NCBI GenBank assembly: GCA_003527405.1
Contig: DPXH01000040.1
Coordinates: 1 to 5,782 of the forward strand
Direction of reading: 5' to 3'
DNA: 5,782 bases
Origin: Candidatus Sediminicultor tertius
GTDB lineage: Bacteria > Atribacterota > Phoenicimicrobiia > Phoenicimicrobiales > Phoenicimicrobiaceae
A program made the translations under genes and the position numbers. Shown here in pieces: positions 5,301-5,782 of this stretch; the first letter of the stretch is position 1; every line of letters begins with the position of its first letter. The notes under the pieces are model-generated. The model was not told where the DNA came from. It saw nothing but the letters and a program-made list of their open reading frames with translations, and ran no database searches.

Positions 5301-5321
5301 TATACTAAATACTAAATACTA
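5301..5321 (-). repeat. TAGTATT heptad tandem array (3 units) starting at the wza stop codon
   Basis: On the coding (minus) strand three 7-bp units follow each other without gaps: TAGTATT, TAGTATT, TAGTATA. The first TAG is the stop codon of the export gene. The array is in the opposite orientation to the longer array at 4886-4927, so the two arrays form inverted flanks around the four-helix-bundle pseudogene. Similar heptamer arrays (STRRs) are known between genes in some cyanobacteria; whether these are related is not known. Confidence 0.75.
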
Positions 5322-5782
5322 TTTTAGTAGAACATTGTAAATAGTGAGGCCTGTGGTAACGCATTGCAGGATGGTGCCTATATCAAATTCAGACAAAGGT
5401 CTTATAGGTACATAAACTATATCCTGAGGTTGTAAAGCAATATTCTGGGCTAATTCTCCATCTTTCAATATTTTTTCCAGATTAATTTCGATAACCTGTT
5501 CATATTTTTCTCTTATTACTTTAACATCCTTTAGGGTAATGGTGCGCATCTTTAAGCCTTCTTCATCACGAGGAAATCTGCGAATTACTACACAGGATTT
5601 TAAACGAGCATTATCAGTATAGCCACCTGCTAACGATATAGCCTCTACAACCGTACAGACTTCCTCAATTGCATAAAGACCTGGTTTCTTTACTTCACCC
5701 AGGACATAGATATAATTCTCTAAAGCTATGGGAACAAATAAAGAATCACCTGATTCAAGTGGGTAATTTTGGCTAAGGTCAT
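5319..5782 (-). CDS. Wza-type polysaccharide export protein, C-terminal part (5' end outside the window)
   Basis: This is the outer-membrane polysaccharide export channel of the Wza/polysaccharide-biosynthesis-export family. About 153 C-terminal residues are visible. The frame stays open from the TAG stop (5319-5321) to the window edge, so the in-frame ATG at 5549 is internal and not the start. The upstream part reads LESGDSLFVPI, then YIYVLGEVKKPGLYAIEE, the typical SLBB repeat with its GxVxxPGxY core, followed by a second beta-rich stretch ending in ALQPQDIVYVPIRP, also typical of this family. The last residues (FDIGTILQCVTTGLTIYNVLLK) form a hydrophobic/amphipathic segment, as expected for the C-terminal helix that crosses the outer membrane in Wza. 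It is the most upstream gene seen and leads into the Wzz, kinase and phosphatase genes. The stop codon is the first base triplet of a TAGTATT heptad array. Family assignment is firm; the substrate is unknown. Confidence 0.9.
   Translation of the reverse strand, partial: DLSQNYPLESGDSLFVPIALENYIYVLGEVKKPGLYAIEEVCTVVEAISLAGGYTDNARLKSCVVIRRFPRDEEGLKMRTITLKDVKVIREKYEQVIEINLEKILKDGELAQNIALQPQDIVYVPIRPLSEFDIGTILQCVTTGLTIYNVLLK

Noticed and set aside
5319..5549. Complete small gene starting at ATG 5549
   Set aside because: The frame is open to the window edge and carries an SLBB domain upstream of this ATG, so it is an internal methionine.

Overview
The window is AT-rich and carries the export and regulation end of an exopolysaccharide/capsule locus. 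Every real gene is on the minus strand, so transcription runs from the right edge to the left. The order is: the 3' part of a Wza-type outer-membrane polysaccharide export protein (5319-5782, cut by the window edge); a dead four-helix-bundle (S23/IVS-type) gene (4928-5268); a long GumC/Wzz-type polysaccharide co-polymerase and kinase modulator broken by a one-base frameshift in an A7 run (3308-4863); a stand-alone BY-type tyrosine kinase (2549-3280); the CpsB/CapC-type PHP-domain tyrosine phosphatase coupled to it through an ATGA overlap (1821-2552); a 779-bp repeat-filled gap (1042-1820); and a second, short Wzz-like protein (220-1041).

The genes form one functional unit. Wza exports the polymer through the outer membrane. 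The GumC/Wzz protein spans the inner membrane and presents its cytoplasmic tail to the kinase. The kinase has a tail of seven consecutive tyrosines, and the Mn-type phosphatase would remove those phosphates. This cycle is known to control polymer length and export in other bacteria. The second Wzz-like protein may set chain length for the same or another polymer. An outer-membrane exporter together with a split kinase and CpsB-type phosphatase mixes a diderm exporter with a regulatory layout best known from Gram-positives.

The less ordinary part is between the genes. Nearly every inter-gene junction holds a repeat that starts at, overlaps, or lies within about 10 bases of a stop codon. There are 7-bp tandem arrays (TAGTATT family) at three junctions, two of them in opposite orientation around the four-helix-bundle pseudogene. 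Hairpins carrying a GTAG tag resemble REP sequences; one supplies the stop codon of the phosphatase, and another pair forms a REPIN-like doublet. A 112-bp element with perfect 29-bp inverted repeats lies just after the short wzz. Degenerate 7- and 8-bp tandem arrays and decayed GGAATGACA-type palindromes fill the rest.

The organism is probably an uncultivated diderm bacterium. The AT-rich composition, four-helix-bundle gene, abundant short-period intergenic repeats and TTG starts with strong Shine-Dalgarno sites remind me of candidate-phylum genomes such as Omnitrophota, but this is a weak inference from memory. The genetic code looks standard: TGA ends the kinase exactly at the overlap with the phosphatase start.
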